Shown piece by piece: positions 12,640 through 22,960 of a stretch of DNA of 64,000 nt. The stretch is from contig NC_091968.1 of NCBI RefSeq assembly GCF_036711975.1, positions 10,912,001 to 10,976,000 of the forward strand, written 5' to 3'. The stretch's first letter is position 1. Each line of letters begins with the position of its first letter. Position numbers and translations under genes: made by a program. The notes under the pieces are model-generated. The model was not told where the DNA came from, ran no database searches, and saw nothing but the letters and a program-made list of their open reading frames with translations. The DNA is from Onthophagus taurus (Eukaryota; Arthropoda; Insecta; Coleoptera; Scarabaeidae).

Positions 12640-13735
12640 TCATAATTTTTCTCGACACTCAGTTCCTATTTGGTGAAATGATTGAATAATAATGACTTTT
12701 TCTAAATTTACTTCAGAAAATGACGACCGTTTGGGTGTTAAAATGTCTTTAAATCTAGAAAATATTCTTTCGACATCACAACTGGTAACTGGCGCAAATT
12801 TAAATGCTGGAACTAACGGGCCATATTTAGAAGATATTTCTTGGTTGGAAAATGAATTGGTTGCAATTTCTTTTAAAATATTATAATCGGGATTGCGTGA
12901 AATTACTGCATGAATTTTATGCTGCAATTTTGTAGTAAAATCCGCATCTACATTTTTTAATTGGTTCAAAAGTCTCTCAATTTTAAAAATCGACGTAGCA
13001 AGTTCAATATTCTGTCTTTCTAAAAACTGTAGCGTTTCTGGTATTTGTTTAAAATTTTCGTAAATAAACTTGAGATCATTGTGTAAGGTTTCCCATCCGT
13101 GGGATAAACATGTTAAATGTAATGCATTGGAAAACAGTTGCTGTAAAAGCTTTCCGGTTTTGAGCATCACAGCTGCAGCATCAGATACAAAAAGTAATAC
13201 TTTTTCCGGAGAATTGGACACTTTCAAAATAGCTTTTTTAATAATCTCAAATATGACCTCTGCGTTTACGGTATTTCTGAATTCCGTCGACACTAAATAG
13301 GGCCGATAATGTCTCTGAGGATCCAAAATACCTACCACTACGTTGACCACACATCTACCTTTAATATCTGTTGTCTCGTTTACCCATATGTAAGTATCAG
13401 ATATATTATCTTTTATTGTTGCAATGGTTTTATCATATTCAGGTAAAAGGTACAGTTTTCTAATTGTGGATTCATCAGGAAGTTCTCGCCCGGATTATTG
13501 AGCTTTGAAAGAGTCGATACAAAAGCTTGGCAAATGTCTTCAAAAAATTCTTTGCTCGATGGTCCCTTCATGTTTTGCTGATGTTTTTTGGTATCTATAT
13601 GCACCTGCAATTTCTGCCGCTTTGCAAGAAACACGATATTTTCCGAACAGCAGTTGCAAAATTCTACATTATCGTCAATTAATGTGAACGTATCGCCAAA
13701 AGTCGCTATTAAGTGTGCCATTGAAATAAATTATA
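12640..13735 (-). pseudogene. hAT transposase remnant with CGGBP1-like N-terminus
   Basis: On the minus strand the N-terminal frame (13721-13413) carries a C-x2-C ... H-x4-H zinc finger (CNCC ... HIDTKKH) in the style of CGGBP1-related hAT proteins. The second frame continues with NETTDIKGRCVVNVVVGIL (usual DExTD; here the first aspartate is asparagine), then SDAAAVM. It ends in the hAT dimerisation motif TSCDVERIFSRFKDILTPKR. A stop and frame change near 13400 and a shortened middle make it inactive. Flanks 13736-14064 are AT-rich. Terminal repeats were not resolved. It sits between the 5' region and ORF1 of the I-type LINE. Confidence 0.78.
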
Positions 13736-14064
13736 AGAACTAAAACAATAGGGCTGAATATGGTAATTCAGTTAATGAAAATCAAAAAATTAACTCTTAA
13801 TAGAAGTAGTTTTAAACTACAAAACCTAAAACAACAAGGCACTTCTAATTAACAAAAATCAAGAAAATATTTGATGATAATTAAATAAAATAATCAATCG
13901 GTTTGAAATTATAAAAACTGAAACATTCGTACAATTCTAATTCATAAAAATAAATGGCTTTAACGAAGATAACAAGGATATTAAATGAATACTCGGAACG
14001 CAAAACGGATAAATGCAGGCCTAGCGTGCTTGTAGATGTGTGAGCGATCGGAACGGTATATCGG

Positions 14065-15213
14065 GTGGTCGGAGTGCATTTACAATCGTGCCCCATAGGT
14101 TCTGCGCTGTCGACGCTACTGAGACGGTACCGAAATATCCGAGCTTTGATGATGTGTGACGCTATGTCCTCCGTAGTTGCCGAATCTCAGGATGCTTTCG
14201 TTCCGGAAGGCACTCCTGCAGATGTCGACTTAAACAGATCAGTTACCGATTTGCCAAATAATGGTTCTATTGCCAATGTTCAATCTTTTGCTAACGTTAT
14301 AAAGACTAAACCCTATAGTTTTCCTTCAAGAGAGCAAGGTTTATTGTTTGATTCGGTTGATGAGTTTCAAAAAAACGATTACGTTATTAGTTTGGGGGAT
14401 TTAATTGGGCCAAAAAACATCATTTTTACTTCTAGAGTATCAAACAACCGTATATGTATTTATCTATCCACTACAGAAATTGTGGAGAAATTTATTACAT
14501 CTCACAGCGGTATTATTTATCACAGTAACATTTCCAATACTTGCTCTGACATTTCAGAAGAAAAAATTTATGAATTACCTTTCAGAATTACACAGTAACC
14601 TGAATGGTTCGGTTCATGTGTTGGGTAACTGGATTAACAACAATAGAATGATTTTAGCGGAACAAAAATCTGCAATGATCTATTTTGCAAGACACAGAAA
14701 TTTGGCCTTGGGAAGTATAAGGCTTGGTTCTTTTAGTTATCCAATCCACAATTGCGTCCGTTACCTGGGTGTAAAAATGTGAAAGGTTTTTGAATGTTTT
14801 TCGGGTATTTGTGAAAGTTAAATGGTGGGCTGATATTCACGTGGCACGCGGCTTTTATAGAAACTGTATTAGATCACATTTGGATTTTGGTTGTAGTATA
14901 TTTGGTAATGCAAAAGAGTAAAGCTTTGCGTATAGTTTTGGGCGCCATGAATTCCAGTCCGGTGGAAGCTTTGAATGTTGTGGCGGTCGAACTACTTCTT
15001 TTTTTACGAAGAAAAGTACTGGCATTTAAATAACTCCTTAAACTAAATGTTTCATCGAATAGTGTTCTCCCGAGGAACATCCATAGACTTACAGTATTAC
15101 CGTATTACTTACAGTATAGTGACCGCTCGGTTTTGTAGAAGGAAATCTTTACCTCCCCTTGTTGTTGCTTACAAACAGTTCTTCCCAAACCTGCACAGGG
15201 TACTGCGTCGATC
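14065..15213 (+). pseudogene. I-type LINE: ORF1 fused by deletion to the RT thumb
   Basis: The first frame (14065-14598) holds an ORF1-type nucleic-acid-binding fold segment (SNNRICIYLSTTEIVEKF). From about 14560 the sequence is suddenly the end of the reverse transcriptase (LGNWINNNRMILAEQKSAMI, then RYLGVKM) and, with stops, the thumb (KALRIVLGAMNSSPVEALNV near 14922), which is typical of the I clade. Endonuclease and RT palm are deleted. The segment ends where the DD41D mariner inserted at TA 15214-15215. Confidence 0.7.
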
Positions 15214-15215
15214 TA

Positions 15216-16744
15216 CCGATTGGTAACTTTAATTTTAGGAGATACACCCAACACGGACGTACGTATAAGTATACGTGTGTGTGTATATTCGGTGTCGTTA
15301 AGTGGGGGATAAACAAGCGTAGGGGTAATGCACAAATTGAATCGTTCATAGATTGTTGAGAGGCGAAGTTGGTCGCATCGCTTTGCAGTTAACCCTAGCA
15401 AAAAAAAACTAAGATGTTGTTTACTGTAGCGGAAAAGGTACAGATTATAAAATGGTTTTATGGTGGCAATTCTGTAGCCCAAATAATTAATTTGTTTCCT
15501 GTGGCCTATGAAAACAGATCAATTCCTAGTCGCCGAACAATTTCAAATATTATTAAAAACTTTGAGCGACATGGATGTGTGTCTCCACAGAAACACAAAT
15601 TACGAAGGGGTAAAAGAGATGAGTTACGTGATACGATGATATGTGCTGATGTTGAACGCAATAAAAATCAGTCAAGCAGACAAGTTGCGGAGACGTTTGC
15701 TATCAGCCATGTTGCCGTCCTAAAAACATTAAAGAAACTCGGGTACAGGTCGTACAAGGTACAAAAAAGTCAGGAACTCTGCGAGAACGATAATATTACA
15801 AGGGCGGAATTTTGCTTTACTATGATGGAAATGGCCAACGGAAATGTTGATTTTATAAAAAACATTTTATTTACCGATGAATTTACATTTCCTTTGCATG
15901 GTCGGCATAATCCCAGCGTTGCTCGATATTGGAGTCGTGACAATGAACACAAAGTTTATGCGGCTCGTACACAATATCCCCAAAAATTAAATGTTTGGGC
16001 TGGCTTAGTAGGTGACCATATTATCGGTCCTTTTTTCATAGAAGGAAATTTAAATGGTCATTAGTATTTAAACATTTTGCAAAATGACGTAATCCCATCG
16101 CTTCAACAATTAGACAATGTTGAATTTTGAAGTATCTGGTTCCAACAAGATGGTTGCCCGGCTCACAACAGCCGGCAAGTTAAAGAGTATCTTAACGCAC
16201 AATTTCCAAATCGTGTAATATCTATTTGCGGAACGTTAACTTGGCCGCCTAGATCACCAGATTTAGCCCCCAATGATTTTTTTCTATGGGGATATTTAAA
16301 ATCGAAAATTTATGGTTTTGATGAAGAAAGGACAACCAATCTGGATGACTTACAAACAAAAATTCGCAATTGTATACAGGATATTAGTCCCGATATACTA
16401 GCGAATGTAAGGCGAACTTTTTACGATAGATTGGGCTATTGTTTAGCACAGAATGGTGGTTTATTTGTTGTTTTACAAAGTTTATTTCAGTTACTTACGA
16501 ATTGTTTTTATTTTTAGAATTAAGAATTTGCTTTGTCTTATTTGAATTTCATTTATTATATTAGTTATTATTTTTATAATATTTCTTATCATTGAACGAT
16601 GTCAAACGACTGACTGCTCTCCGATCCACTACTCTTGCGATTCCCCTCCCACAAACATACTCCGCGCGCATATTCACACACACAAGTATACTTATACGTA
16701 CGTCCGTGTTGGGTGTATCTCCTAAAATTAAAGTTACCAATCGG
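15216..16744 (+). mobile_element. DD41D (rosa-type) mariner, nearly full length
   Basis: A 1529-bp element flanked by TA. Inverted ends begin CCGATTGGTAACTTTAATTT and stay matched for roughly 70 bases. It contains one transposase frame (15414-16517) and interrupts the I-type LINE, whose sequence continues directly on both sides. Long near-identical ends and only two nonsense codons suggest a fairly recent insertion. Confidence 0.9.
15414..16517 (+). pseudogene. DD41D mariner transposase with two in-frame stops
   Basis: One continuous frame of 368 codons starting at ATG 15414. It has an N-terminal helix-turn-helix pair (QIIKWFYGGNSVAQIINLF; SSRQVAETFAISHVAVLKTL), then catalytic D in ILFTDEFTF, the second D in FQQDGCPAHN and the third in SPDLAPNDFFLWG, with 41 residues between the last two. 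That spacing marks the DD41D/rosa group of the Tc1/mariner superfamily; these enzymes cut and paste the element at TA. The frame is broken only by TAG at 16062-16064 and TGA about 21 codons later, both between the first and second catalytic residues. All three acidic residues remain. Confidence 0.88.
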
Positions 16745-16746
16745 TA

Positions 16747-17695
16747 TACTCCCAGCCATTCGATATTTTGATTATATTCAACCGATACATGTTATACTCC
16801 CTCATTTTAGTGATAACACATTACACAATAAAGGAATATTCAATTAGTTAATGAGTGAAATTAAAGATAGCTTGATTATTTACACAGATACGTCTACGAC
16901 ATCGGACTGTTGCGGTTGTGCCCTCTTAGTACCTAGCAGTGGGTAAATAAAATTAAAGTTGGATCCTCATAGTAGCATTTTCTCTGCGGAAGCATATGCA
17001 ATCCTTGAGGCCCTGCAGTATGTTTTGTCAGTCCGTTGCTCTGTCGTGTCAATATTCTCCGATTCTCAAAGTGTGTTGATGGCTTTAAAACACAAAAAAC
17101 ATTATACTACTCCACCCTTGCGTATTGGACATTGTATCCACTCTTGTGACATTGTCAGAACAAGAAATTTCATGCACATTTATATGGGTGAAAGCACATA
17201 GCGGTATAACTCACAACGAACTAGTTGACGTATTAGCTAAGGAGGCGATACAGGATGGTGAGCGCATTGACGTGGGACTCCACCCTGGAGAAGTTCTTTC
17301 CCTCTACAGAAATAAAGAAGAGAGAGAGGGATGGATTTCACACTGGAGAGCATACTATAATAAAAGAATAACACAATATGCCGTTATACATCCTACTGTC
17401 TTGTTCCGGCAGTGGTACATGGGTGTTGAGGTGTCTCGCAGGTTTTCAGCTACTATCGCACGACTGAAATTTGGCCATGGTCGTTTTCAATCTCACTTGT
17501 ATAAGATTAAGATTTTGTCATCTTCGACCTGTGAATGTGGAGCAGAATTTGCGGATCTGAATCACATATTGTTGAGTTGCAATGATTCATGAGAAATACC
17601 GCCCAAGATTTATTAATGCGTTGCTTGCCAGTGGTTTTGTTTTGCCTATTAACATCGTTCATGTATTGAGTTGTAACCTGTTCAATGCCTTTTAG
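16747..17695 (+). pseudogene. I-type LINE: RNase H domain and C-terminal end
   Basis: It resumes after the mariner. RNase H motifs are YTDTSTTSDCCG (first D), SAEAYAILEALQ (E), IFSDSQSVLMALK (D) and, after a frame change near 17130, TFIWVKAHSGITHNELVD. The end carries a CECGAEFADLNHILLSC cysteine-histidine motif (17528-17580) seen at the C-terminus of such LINEs. It then stops and runs into a foldback element at about 17696. RNase H-bearing LINEs of the I group use this domain to remove RNA from the first cDNA strand. Inactive. Confidence 0.8.
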
Positions 17696-18790
17696 GTGAT
17701 TCTTTAGCGAATTTTAAGGGTACTTTGATATATGAACCATGGGCGACTTCGGCTCCCCTAAGGAGCTACACCCCTCCAAAAATGGCGGAAAATTTTTGTT
17801 TAATTTTTTTTCTCAAAAACCATAAACGCTAGGAAAATGAAATTTGGGGAATATGTTTAACTCATAATAGGGCACGTTTTGACCCTATTTGCACTTTCAA
17901 TCTACCCTTCTAAACTATTAAACGTAACCACCCCCGTTCAATTTATGCCTAGATTTTTTTTATGAAGATGATAAATACATTGGAAAAATTTCAGTTAGAT
18001 AGATAAAACTATTCTAAAACTTTTTTGTCTCTCTGATGTTCTTCTAAAAATTAATAATTTCTGCGAAAAAAAAATAATTAAGCAAACACTGACTGTTAAA
18101 CTGTAGGGTTGTTAATCGAAAGTTGGAATGAATTTTTAATGAAAAAATCTTGGTAGGCTTTGCAATCTTTGTCAGAAATATTTTTGACGTTTAAATATCA
18201 GTGGTTTTCTTACTTTATTATTGTTTTATTTAAAATTTTGAAACGTCGAGTGAGCGAGTGTAAATGCGATAGAACTTTATTCAAAAATTAATTTGAAAAA
18301 CAATAATAATAGTAAGAAAAACTGACATTTAAACGTCAAAATATTTTTGACAAAGATTGCAAAGCCTACTAACATTTTTTCATTCAAAATTAATTCCAAC
18401 TCTTGATCGACAACCCCGTTGTTTAACGGGCAGTGTTTGCTTTACTATTTTTTTTTCTCAAAAATTAGTCGTTTTTGGAAAAATTTCAGAGAGACAAAAA
18501 AGTTTTAGAATACTTTCATCTATCTATGTAAAATTTTTCTAATGTATTTATCATCTGCATAAAAAAAAATTTCGCAAAAATGCAAAGGGGGTGGTTACGT
18601 TTAGTAGTTTAGAAGAGTAGGTTGAAAGTACAAATAGGGTCAAAACGTGCCCTATTATGAGTTAAACATATTCCCCAAATATCATTTTCCTAGCGTTTAT
18701 GGTTTTTGAGAAAACAAAATTAAAGCAAAATTTTCCGCCATTTTTGGAGGGGTGTAGCTCCTTAGGGAAGCCGACACCCTGTATATGAAT
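17696..18790. mobile_element. Foldback element with about 530-bp arms
   Basis: Left arm (17739-18240) and right arm (18290-18787) are inverted copies: GGAGCTACACCCCTCCAAAA and its complement lie near both ends, and ACGTAACCACCCCC and ATATTTTTGACGTTTAAAT pair further in. The right end reads CACCCTGTA. No protein is coded. A second copy of the left arm is at 28138-28780. It lies in the 3' part of the I-type LINE, whose tail resumes at 18791. Confidence 0.8.
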
Positions 18791-18911
18791 TTTTGGCGAG
18801 GTCTAATCTTGCGATCTGATGTATTGGTGAATATTACATAACTATAATATAGAGGCTGATGAGCTAGGATCCCGCAAAGCCATAAATAAATTTAAAAAAA
18901 AAGATTTTCTT

Positions 18912-19552
18912 AACAACCTGTATTTGATCTTGAGAAGAAGCTGTTGGTTGAACTGGATGGAGCTCCGGCCTATTGCACCCAGGAAGTATCCCAAGAGCTC
19001 ACCTCAATGTTCGAAAACAGGTGGATAAGGTGATTTTGACCATGGAACTGGCCGGCAAGATCTCCATATTTGACGCCTGTGGACTTCTACCTTTGGGGAC
19101 GTATAAATGATCAGGTCTACCAGACACCGGTAAACACGAGGGAGGAATTACAAGCACGCGTGCGAGCAGCATTCGACAGTCTCTCTCCTCAAGAAGTACG
19201 AAGAGCAACACTTGAGGGTGTTTGTTCACGTATAACACACTGCTTGAATGCGAACGGAATTTCGCGCATGTATTGTATCTTGTTTCTAGCTTTTTATACT
19301 AATTTTTTGTCATCTGAAGTAAATGTTAATAGCTTTTGTTAAATATTCCGCAAGTTCTACTACGAACTTTGTCGTGCTTTCCATGTATAAAAAATAAATT
19401 AAGAATTTCTTGATTTGTGTAAATATTATTTTCGTTATTGTTATCAATTTTAACTCTTTCTAGTACTAATATTAAGCATTCAATTACAATTCAATATACT
19501 TAAATCTGAATTTTCAAATTTTTATTTTGGCCAGTTTATGTGGTTAAAAGTC
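18912..19552 (+). pseudogene. C-terminal third of the split mariner transposase
   Basis: The frame reads ELDGAPAYCTQEVSQELT, then FENRWI, a stop, and WPARSPYLTPVDFYLWGRIN followed by VYQTPVNTREELQARVRAAF. It belongs to the same superfamily as the DD41D elements. The inverted arm continues to 19552. It pairs with the N-terminal part at 10548-11005. Confidence 0.78.
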
Positions 19553-19740
19553 TAATGAATGGTCTCGCTGCGACATCACGTATAATACCGAAGGTTTTCT
19601 GTTCTCTAAGTTACCGTACCCGACGTCATCGTTGCCAGTATGCAACCTATATCATAGTATTGATATTGCAATACGCCAGTTGCGTATTCATATATATTCA
19701 GTGTGATATTGGTTGCATACTTAGAAATAAAATTATTTAA
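19553..19740. other. Unassigned spacer, possibly the LINE-C tail
   Basis: It lies between the mariner right arm and the third LINE-A piece. By position it should be the 3' end of LINE-C, displaced by the mariner, and it ends AAATAAAATTATTTAA, consistent with a tail, but no coding match was seen. Confidence 0.3.
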
Positions 19741-19815
19741 GCTGAGGTTCAAACTTGTCGATTTTGCAACGACGAGTCAGAGACTGCTTAACATATACTG
19801 TGTGATGTGTAGCCA
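19741..19815 (+). mobile_element. LINE-A copy, third piece (zinc finger end)
   Basis: Translation AEVQTCRFCNDESETA matches the C-terminal Cys-His motif (CRLCNDESETAEHILCNC) of the 54.5-58.0 kb LINE-A copy. In that copy it follows directly the residues at which piece two stops (8918). Everything from 8919 to 19740 is therefore later insertion. Confidence 0.72.
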
Positions 19816-19960
19816 GAAACCGAAATAGCATAGTATATTAACATTAATAAAAGAAAAATTGATAAATTTTAAATTGATAGATTTAAATTTGCTTGTTTAG
19901 GCAACCAATCAAACATAAAATGAGTACATTTAAATAATTTTGAAACGAAAAATTAATTAC

Positions 19961-20520
19961 TTGAAATTTTTATCAATAAAGTCCTCGCTCTTCTTAAATA
20001 ATTCTTTACAATCTTGAATACGAGCTATGGATAATATTAAAAGCGCGGTTTCCGGGTGGAGATGTTTTTCTAAGAGTTTACAACAAATATTTTTGATGGT
20101 TTTTAGTTCTAAAATGTTAGCCCCAATTAACACATTCTAAAAAAATCATTTTTTTAGTGAAACTAAGAGTACTGAGACAATAATAACATTACTTGCACAT
20201 TTGTGAGTGTAATTTCGATTTGGGATGTGTAAATGAAGTTGATTAATAATAATAAAGCCTCTGGGTCGATGTCTTCTAATTTTAAGCGATTATTTTGACC
20301 CATTTTAATAAAGGCTTTATAGAAAAACTCGGAACAAGAAGCCAAAATGACTTTGTGGGCTTGAATTTCAACGTTTTTACTTATTAAAGTTACATCACAA
20401 AATAATTTTTTTCTAAAAAAAAATGATTTAAAATAATTAATATTAAAAAAAAATTACTTACTTCCTCATCGAATCCATAACAATAAAAGATTCTTTTGAA
20501 TGATCGTTTTTGTTAACCAT
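19961..20520 (-). CDS. BTB-BACK-Kelch protein, exons 1-3 (start, BTB, BACK)
   Basis: Exon 1 is 20520-20462: ATG, then MVNKNDHSKESFIVMDSMRK across the join, donor GTAAGT. Exon 2 is 20412-20193, with acceptor after a T-rich tract: the BTB core LFCDVTLISKNVEIQAHKVI, then LASCSEFFYKAF and LKLEDIDPEALLLLINFIYT, donor GTAATG. Exon 3 is 20136-19961: NVLIGANILELKTI ... CCKLLEKHLHPETALLIL ... DFIDKNF, i.e. the end of BTB and start of BACK, donor GTAATT. Phases 2, 0 and 2 agree at every join, and exon 4 is at 4046-2837, giving 554 residues. BTB is the dimer and cullin-3 contact. Introns 1 and 2 are only 49 and 56 bases, against 15.9 kb for intron 3. Confidence 0.93.
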
Positions 20521-20841
20521 CTTTTCGGGTTAAACGCAAAAATTGAACTGTTCTTTTAAACTAACCTCCGGAAATTTAAATAATTTTTTATCTTTTTTAT
20601 CAAAAAATTTATAATCAAACAGGTGTTTTAACTATAATAGACGAAATTGGCATTGAAATAGTTTAGATAATTACCTTAACACATGGACGGAAATGATTTG
20701 ACCGGGCAATATGCCCAAAAAATCTAAAAATATCATAAAGAAACCCCTCCAACGCTTTTAGTTACAAACACAAAACAAATTAAAACATGAACTCAACGTT
20801 TATTCTCAACGTTCTTTGTTGACAAAAATCTTATTGTGATA
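20521..20841. promoter_or_regulatory. Shared upstream region of two divergent genes
   Basis: This 321-bp stretch separates the Kelch gene ATG (minus) from the LRR gene ATG (plus). It holds no repeats and no clear TATA box for either side, so it probably contains two close or one bidirectional promoter. Inferred from the head-to-head layout only. Confidence 0.5.
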
Positions 20842-22266
20842 ATGTCGCCGAAAAACGAAGTAAACCCACTTTCATTTTTGTGTTTAAAATTCGTTTCAAA
20901 CGTGTTAATCCATTCATTGTGCGATGATGAAGGTAAAAATTATAAACTTGTTAAGAATTATTTGCAAGATACAACATACGAAGTTATCCAAGATTTACTT
21001 AAAGTGATTTTAAGCACAGAAAATTTAGATGCAGCAACTAGGTTTAGTTGTTTAGAAGTTTTATTGCGCGAAGATGTACGAAGAATCGACACCGGCGTAT
21101 TTCCGGGTACTTATTACGAAAAAATTCTGCGTGTTTTAACGAAAAGTTGTGGAAATTTACATCATTTAAATTTAAAAGGCGTTTGGGTTAAAGAACATAC
21201 AAATTTATTGTGCGAATTGTTAAAAAAATTAAAAAATTTAAGAGTATTAATAATTCCTCATATTCCCGATGATAACGTTTTAAGAACAATCGTAAATTGT
21301 AATAAATTAAGTGTTGTCGATATTTCCGGGGAATGTTTATTCACCGAGGAAGGTTTACGCGATTTAAAAAGTGATTCAATAAAAATTCTTCATATTGGAA
21401 TGTATGGAAAAAAAGAAATTTGCCAAGAAAATGATTCATCGGAATTAATCGCAACGGTTATTAAACAATTACCAAATTTAAACGTTTTTAAAGTTTATTC
21501 GTTCACCGGTGCAGCTTTACTTAAAATTTACGAAAATGAACCATCATTTAAAACAAAACTAACGTACATTCACGATACGGATACAACTTTAGAAAGTTTA
21601 GAAGCCATCATTCATTTATGCCCAAAATTAGAAAGTGCTAATTTTAACAGTCCTTCATCGGGGGTTTTAAACAATTTCAAAAACTTACATCAATTAAATT
21701 GTTTAAAACTATCACGTCCTAATTACGATGATTTTAATAAATATTTAATTGAAAGCGGAGATCGGCTTCAAATCCTAAAATTAAATATGATTAAAGATCA
21801 ACGAATAGATGTTAGTAAAATATGTTCGTACGCACCTGATTTGCAAACATTTGAATGTTTTAAATTAAAATTATCCTGTACATTACCGGATACTTATTTT
21901 ATGAATTTACAAACGATTGAAATTCTTTATTGTGACATCACAACTTGTGTTCTAAAATATCTCTTAATGAATACACCGTTTTTAAAAAGAATCGTTGTGG
22001 GGGATGTAATAACAATTACAGATGGAGATGTGTTTAGATTGTGCGCGGAATGTGGATTTCATAATTTAGAAGAATTATGGTTTTCATCTGCAAGGGGTTT
22101 AACAATTGTTTCCGTTGAATTACTTATGGGGCATTGTCAGAATTTAAAGGTTTTAGGGCAGTTGAGTGGTTGGAATATAAGTGCTGATGATATGGATTAT
22201 TTAAGAGCGATTATTTTGTCGAGTAATATGGATTTGATATTATTACCCGTTGGTGTATTCCCATAA
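20842..22266 (+). CDS. Leucine-rich-repeat protein, intact single exon
   Basis: Open frame of 474 residues from ATG 20842 (a GTG two codons earlier is ignored) to TAA 22264-22266, with AATAAA at 22280. Irregular leucine-rich repeats run through most of it (LHHLNLKGVW, LKNLRVLIIPHIPDD, NKLSVVDISGECLF, IKILHIGMYG, LNCLKLSRPNYDD, LQILKLNMIK, LQTIEILYCDIT, LEELWFSSARGLT). They resemble RNI-like repeats of F-box/LRR proteins, but no F-box is evident in the first 80 residues, which look helical. No signal peptide or membrane segment. A role in protein binding or ubiquitin ligase targeting is possible, not shown. It is AT-rich like the neighbouring host genes and free of disruptions. Confidence 0.85.
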   Translation: MSPKNEVNPLSFLCLKFVSNVLIHSLCDDEGKNYKLVKNYLQDTTYEVIQDLLKVILSTENLDAATRFSCLEVLLREDVRRIDTGVFPGTYYEKILRVLTKSCGNLHHLNLKGVWVKEHTNLLCELLKKLKNLRVLIIPHIPDDNVLRTIVNCNKLSVVDISGECLFTEEGLRDLKSDSIKILHIGMYGKKEICQENDSSELIATVIKQLPNLNVFKVYSFTGAALLKIYENEPSFKTKLTYIHDTDTTLESLEAIIHLCPKLESANFNSPSSGVLNNFKNLHQLNCLKLSRPNYDDFNKYLIESGDRLQILKLNMIKDQRIDVSKICSYAPDLQTFECFKLKLSCTLPDTYFMNLQTIEILYCDITTCVLKYLLMNTPFLKRIVVGDVITITDGDVFRLCAECGFHNLEELWFSSARGLTIVSVELLMGHCQNLKVLGQLSGWNISADDMDYLRAIILSSNMDLILLPVGVFP

Positions 22267-22309
22267 TTTTTAATTAATTAATAAATAAAATAAATTTAAT
22301 AATCAGACT

Positions 22310-22679
22310 AAATTTTTCACAAACCCCCTAATTACTCTTTTTAAGTGATGGGCGTTGGGTAAATACCCGGCGGGTAGGTATTTATAAAACAGACAGTAAA
22401 ACAAACAGTACATATAAAAGTGATAAAAGTAAAAATATAACAAATTCGGAAAAAAATGAAGAGGAAGATGATGAAATGGACTTGAAGACGATTCATTCGA
22501 TTGTCAACGATCAAAGACGTATTATCATCAATCGAATCTGTCGTAATTTAGTAATAATAATAATAACTAGTGGTGGAACGAATATTCGGCAGCTACCCGG
22601 TATCCGGCCACTTTTTAAAATCCGGCCAGATACCGGATAGTTACCGAATATCCGGTTTTCGCCGAATATTAAAAACCTA
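22310..22679. other. hAT-type subterminal sequence with short palindromes
   Basis: Contains GGTAAATACCCGGCGGGTA near 22360 and clustered CCGGATA/CCGAATA/CCGGCCA words at 22580-22665. The latter directly adjoin a hAT coding scrap. Another cluster of the TACCCGGGTA type lies at 60045-60115. Probably non-coding ends of hAT elements. Nothing else is recognised. Confidence 0.4.
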
Positions 22680-22960
22680 TTACTTAGTACTCCACCATTC
22701 ACAGGAATTAATATCTCTTTTAGGTGTTGGACACTGCAGATAATAATCAAGTTCAACCCCAATAAGACTTTTTTCATTGAATACAACTTTATTTATATCA
22801 AGTTTGTCATTAGCAACCTCATCGTAACAATCCCAATACGATATATAAAATCTCTTGCTGCAGTTTTGTCCAGTTTTTTTTCTCTTTGCTTGCAATTCAT
22901 CATCACATGCATTACTAACAGAACTGCTGCTGTTATCACTTTCGATTATTAATTAAAGTA
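22680..22960 (-). pseudogene. hAT transposase C-terminal fragment
   Basis: The minus strand gives SDNSSSSVSNACDDELQAKR, then VVFNEKSLIGVELDYYLQCP and INSCEWWS before a stop. An acidic or serine-rich linker followed by E-L-x-x-Y-L ... P ... WW is the conserved hAT dimerisation-region start. Only about 90 codons remain. Confidence 0.7.

Larger units (their letters stand above)
11006..18901 (+). mobile_element. I-type LINE carrying four later insertions
   Basis: Both ends carry the 10-bp duplication AGATTTTCTT (10996-11005 and 18902-18911), and the right copy follows an A-rich tail (AATAAATTTAAAAAAAAA). Inside are a 5' region (11006-11133), ORF1 fused by deletion to the RT end (14065-15213), RNase H and a Cys-His end (16747-17695), and the 3' end (18791-18901). 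It is interrupted by the TIR element 11134-12240, a hAT remnant, a DD41D mariner and a foldback element. Because the left duplication is intact, this copy was probably not 5' truncated. Confidence 0.78.
10548..19552 (+). mobile_element. Mariner split by an I-type LINE
   Basis: The left part (10548-11005) and right part (18912-19552) form one transposon. Inverted arms match around TTAACCACATA, ATTTATTTTTTAT and GGAAAG(T/C)(G/A)CGACAAAGTTC. The left part codes the N-terminal region (PNASTRAAKEDLRISRCSVQ near 10906). The right part codes the C-terminal catalytic end WPARSPYLTPVDFYLWG (19052), in which the aspartate of the usual SPDL has become tyrosine. The middle was displaced by the LINE at 11006-18901. 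The last 35 or so bases of the right arm are not recognisable. Inactive; the DD41D group is likely. Confidence 0.75.
4047..19960 (-). other. 15.9-kb Kelch-gene intron filled with nested transposons
   Basis: The donor is GTAATT (19960 downward), right after the codons for DKNF, and the acceptor is TTTCAG ending at 4047. Codon phase matches across the join. Nearly everything between is mobile DNA: LINE-A at the base, LINE-B, LINE-C, a mariner, an I-type LINE and their own insertions. Bases 4047-4315 are AT-rich with nothing recognised. Confidence 0.85.

Noticed and set aside
22350..22385. Palindromic TACCCGG words as a regulatory operator
   Set aside because: They adjoin a hAT coding scrap and recur at 60045-60115, so transposon subterminal sequence is the simpler reading.
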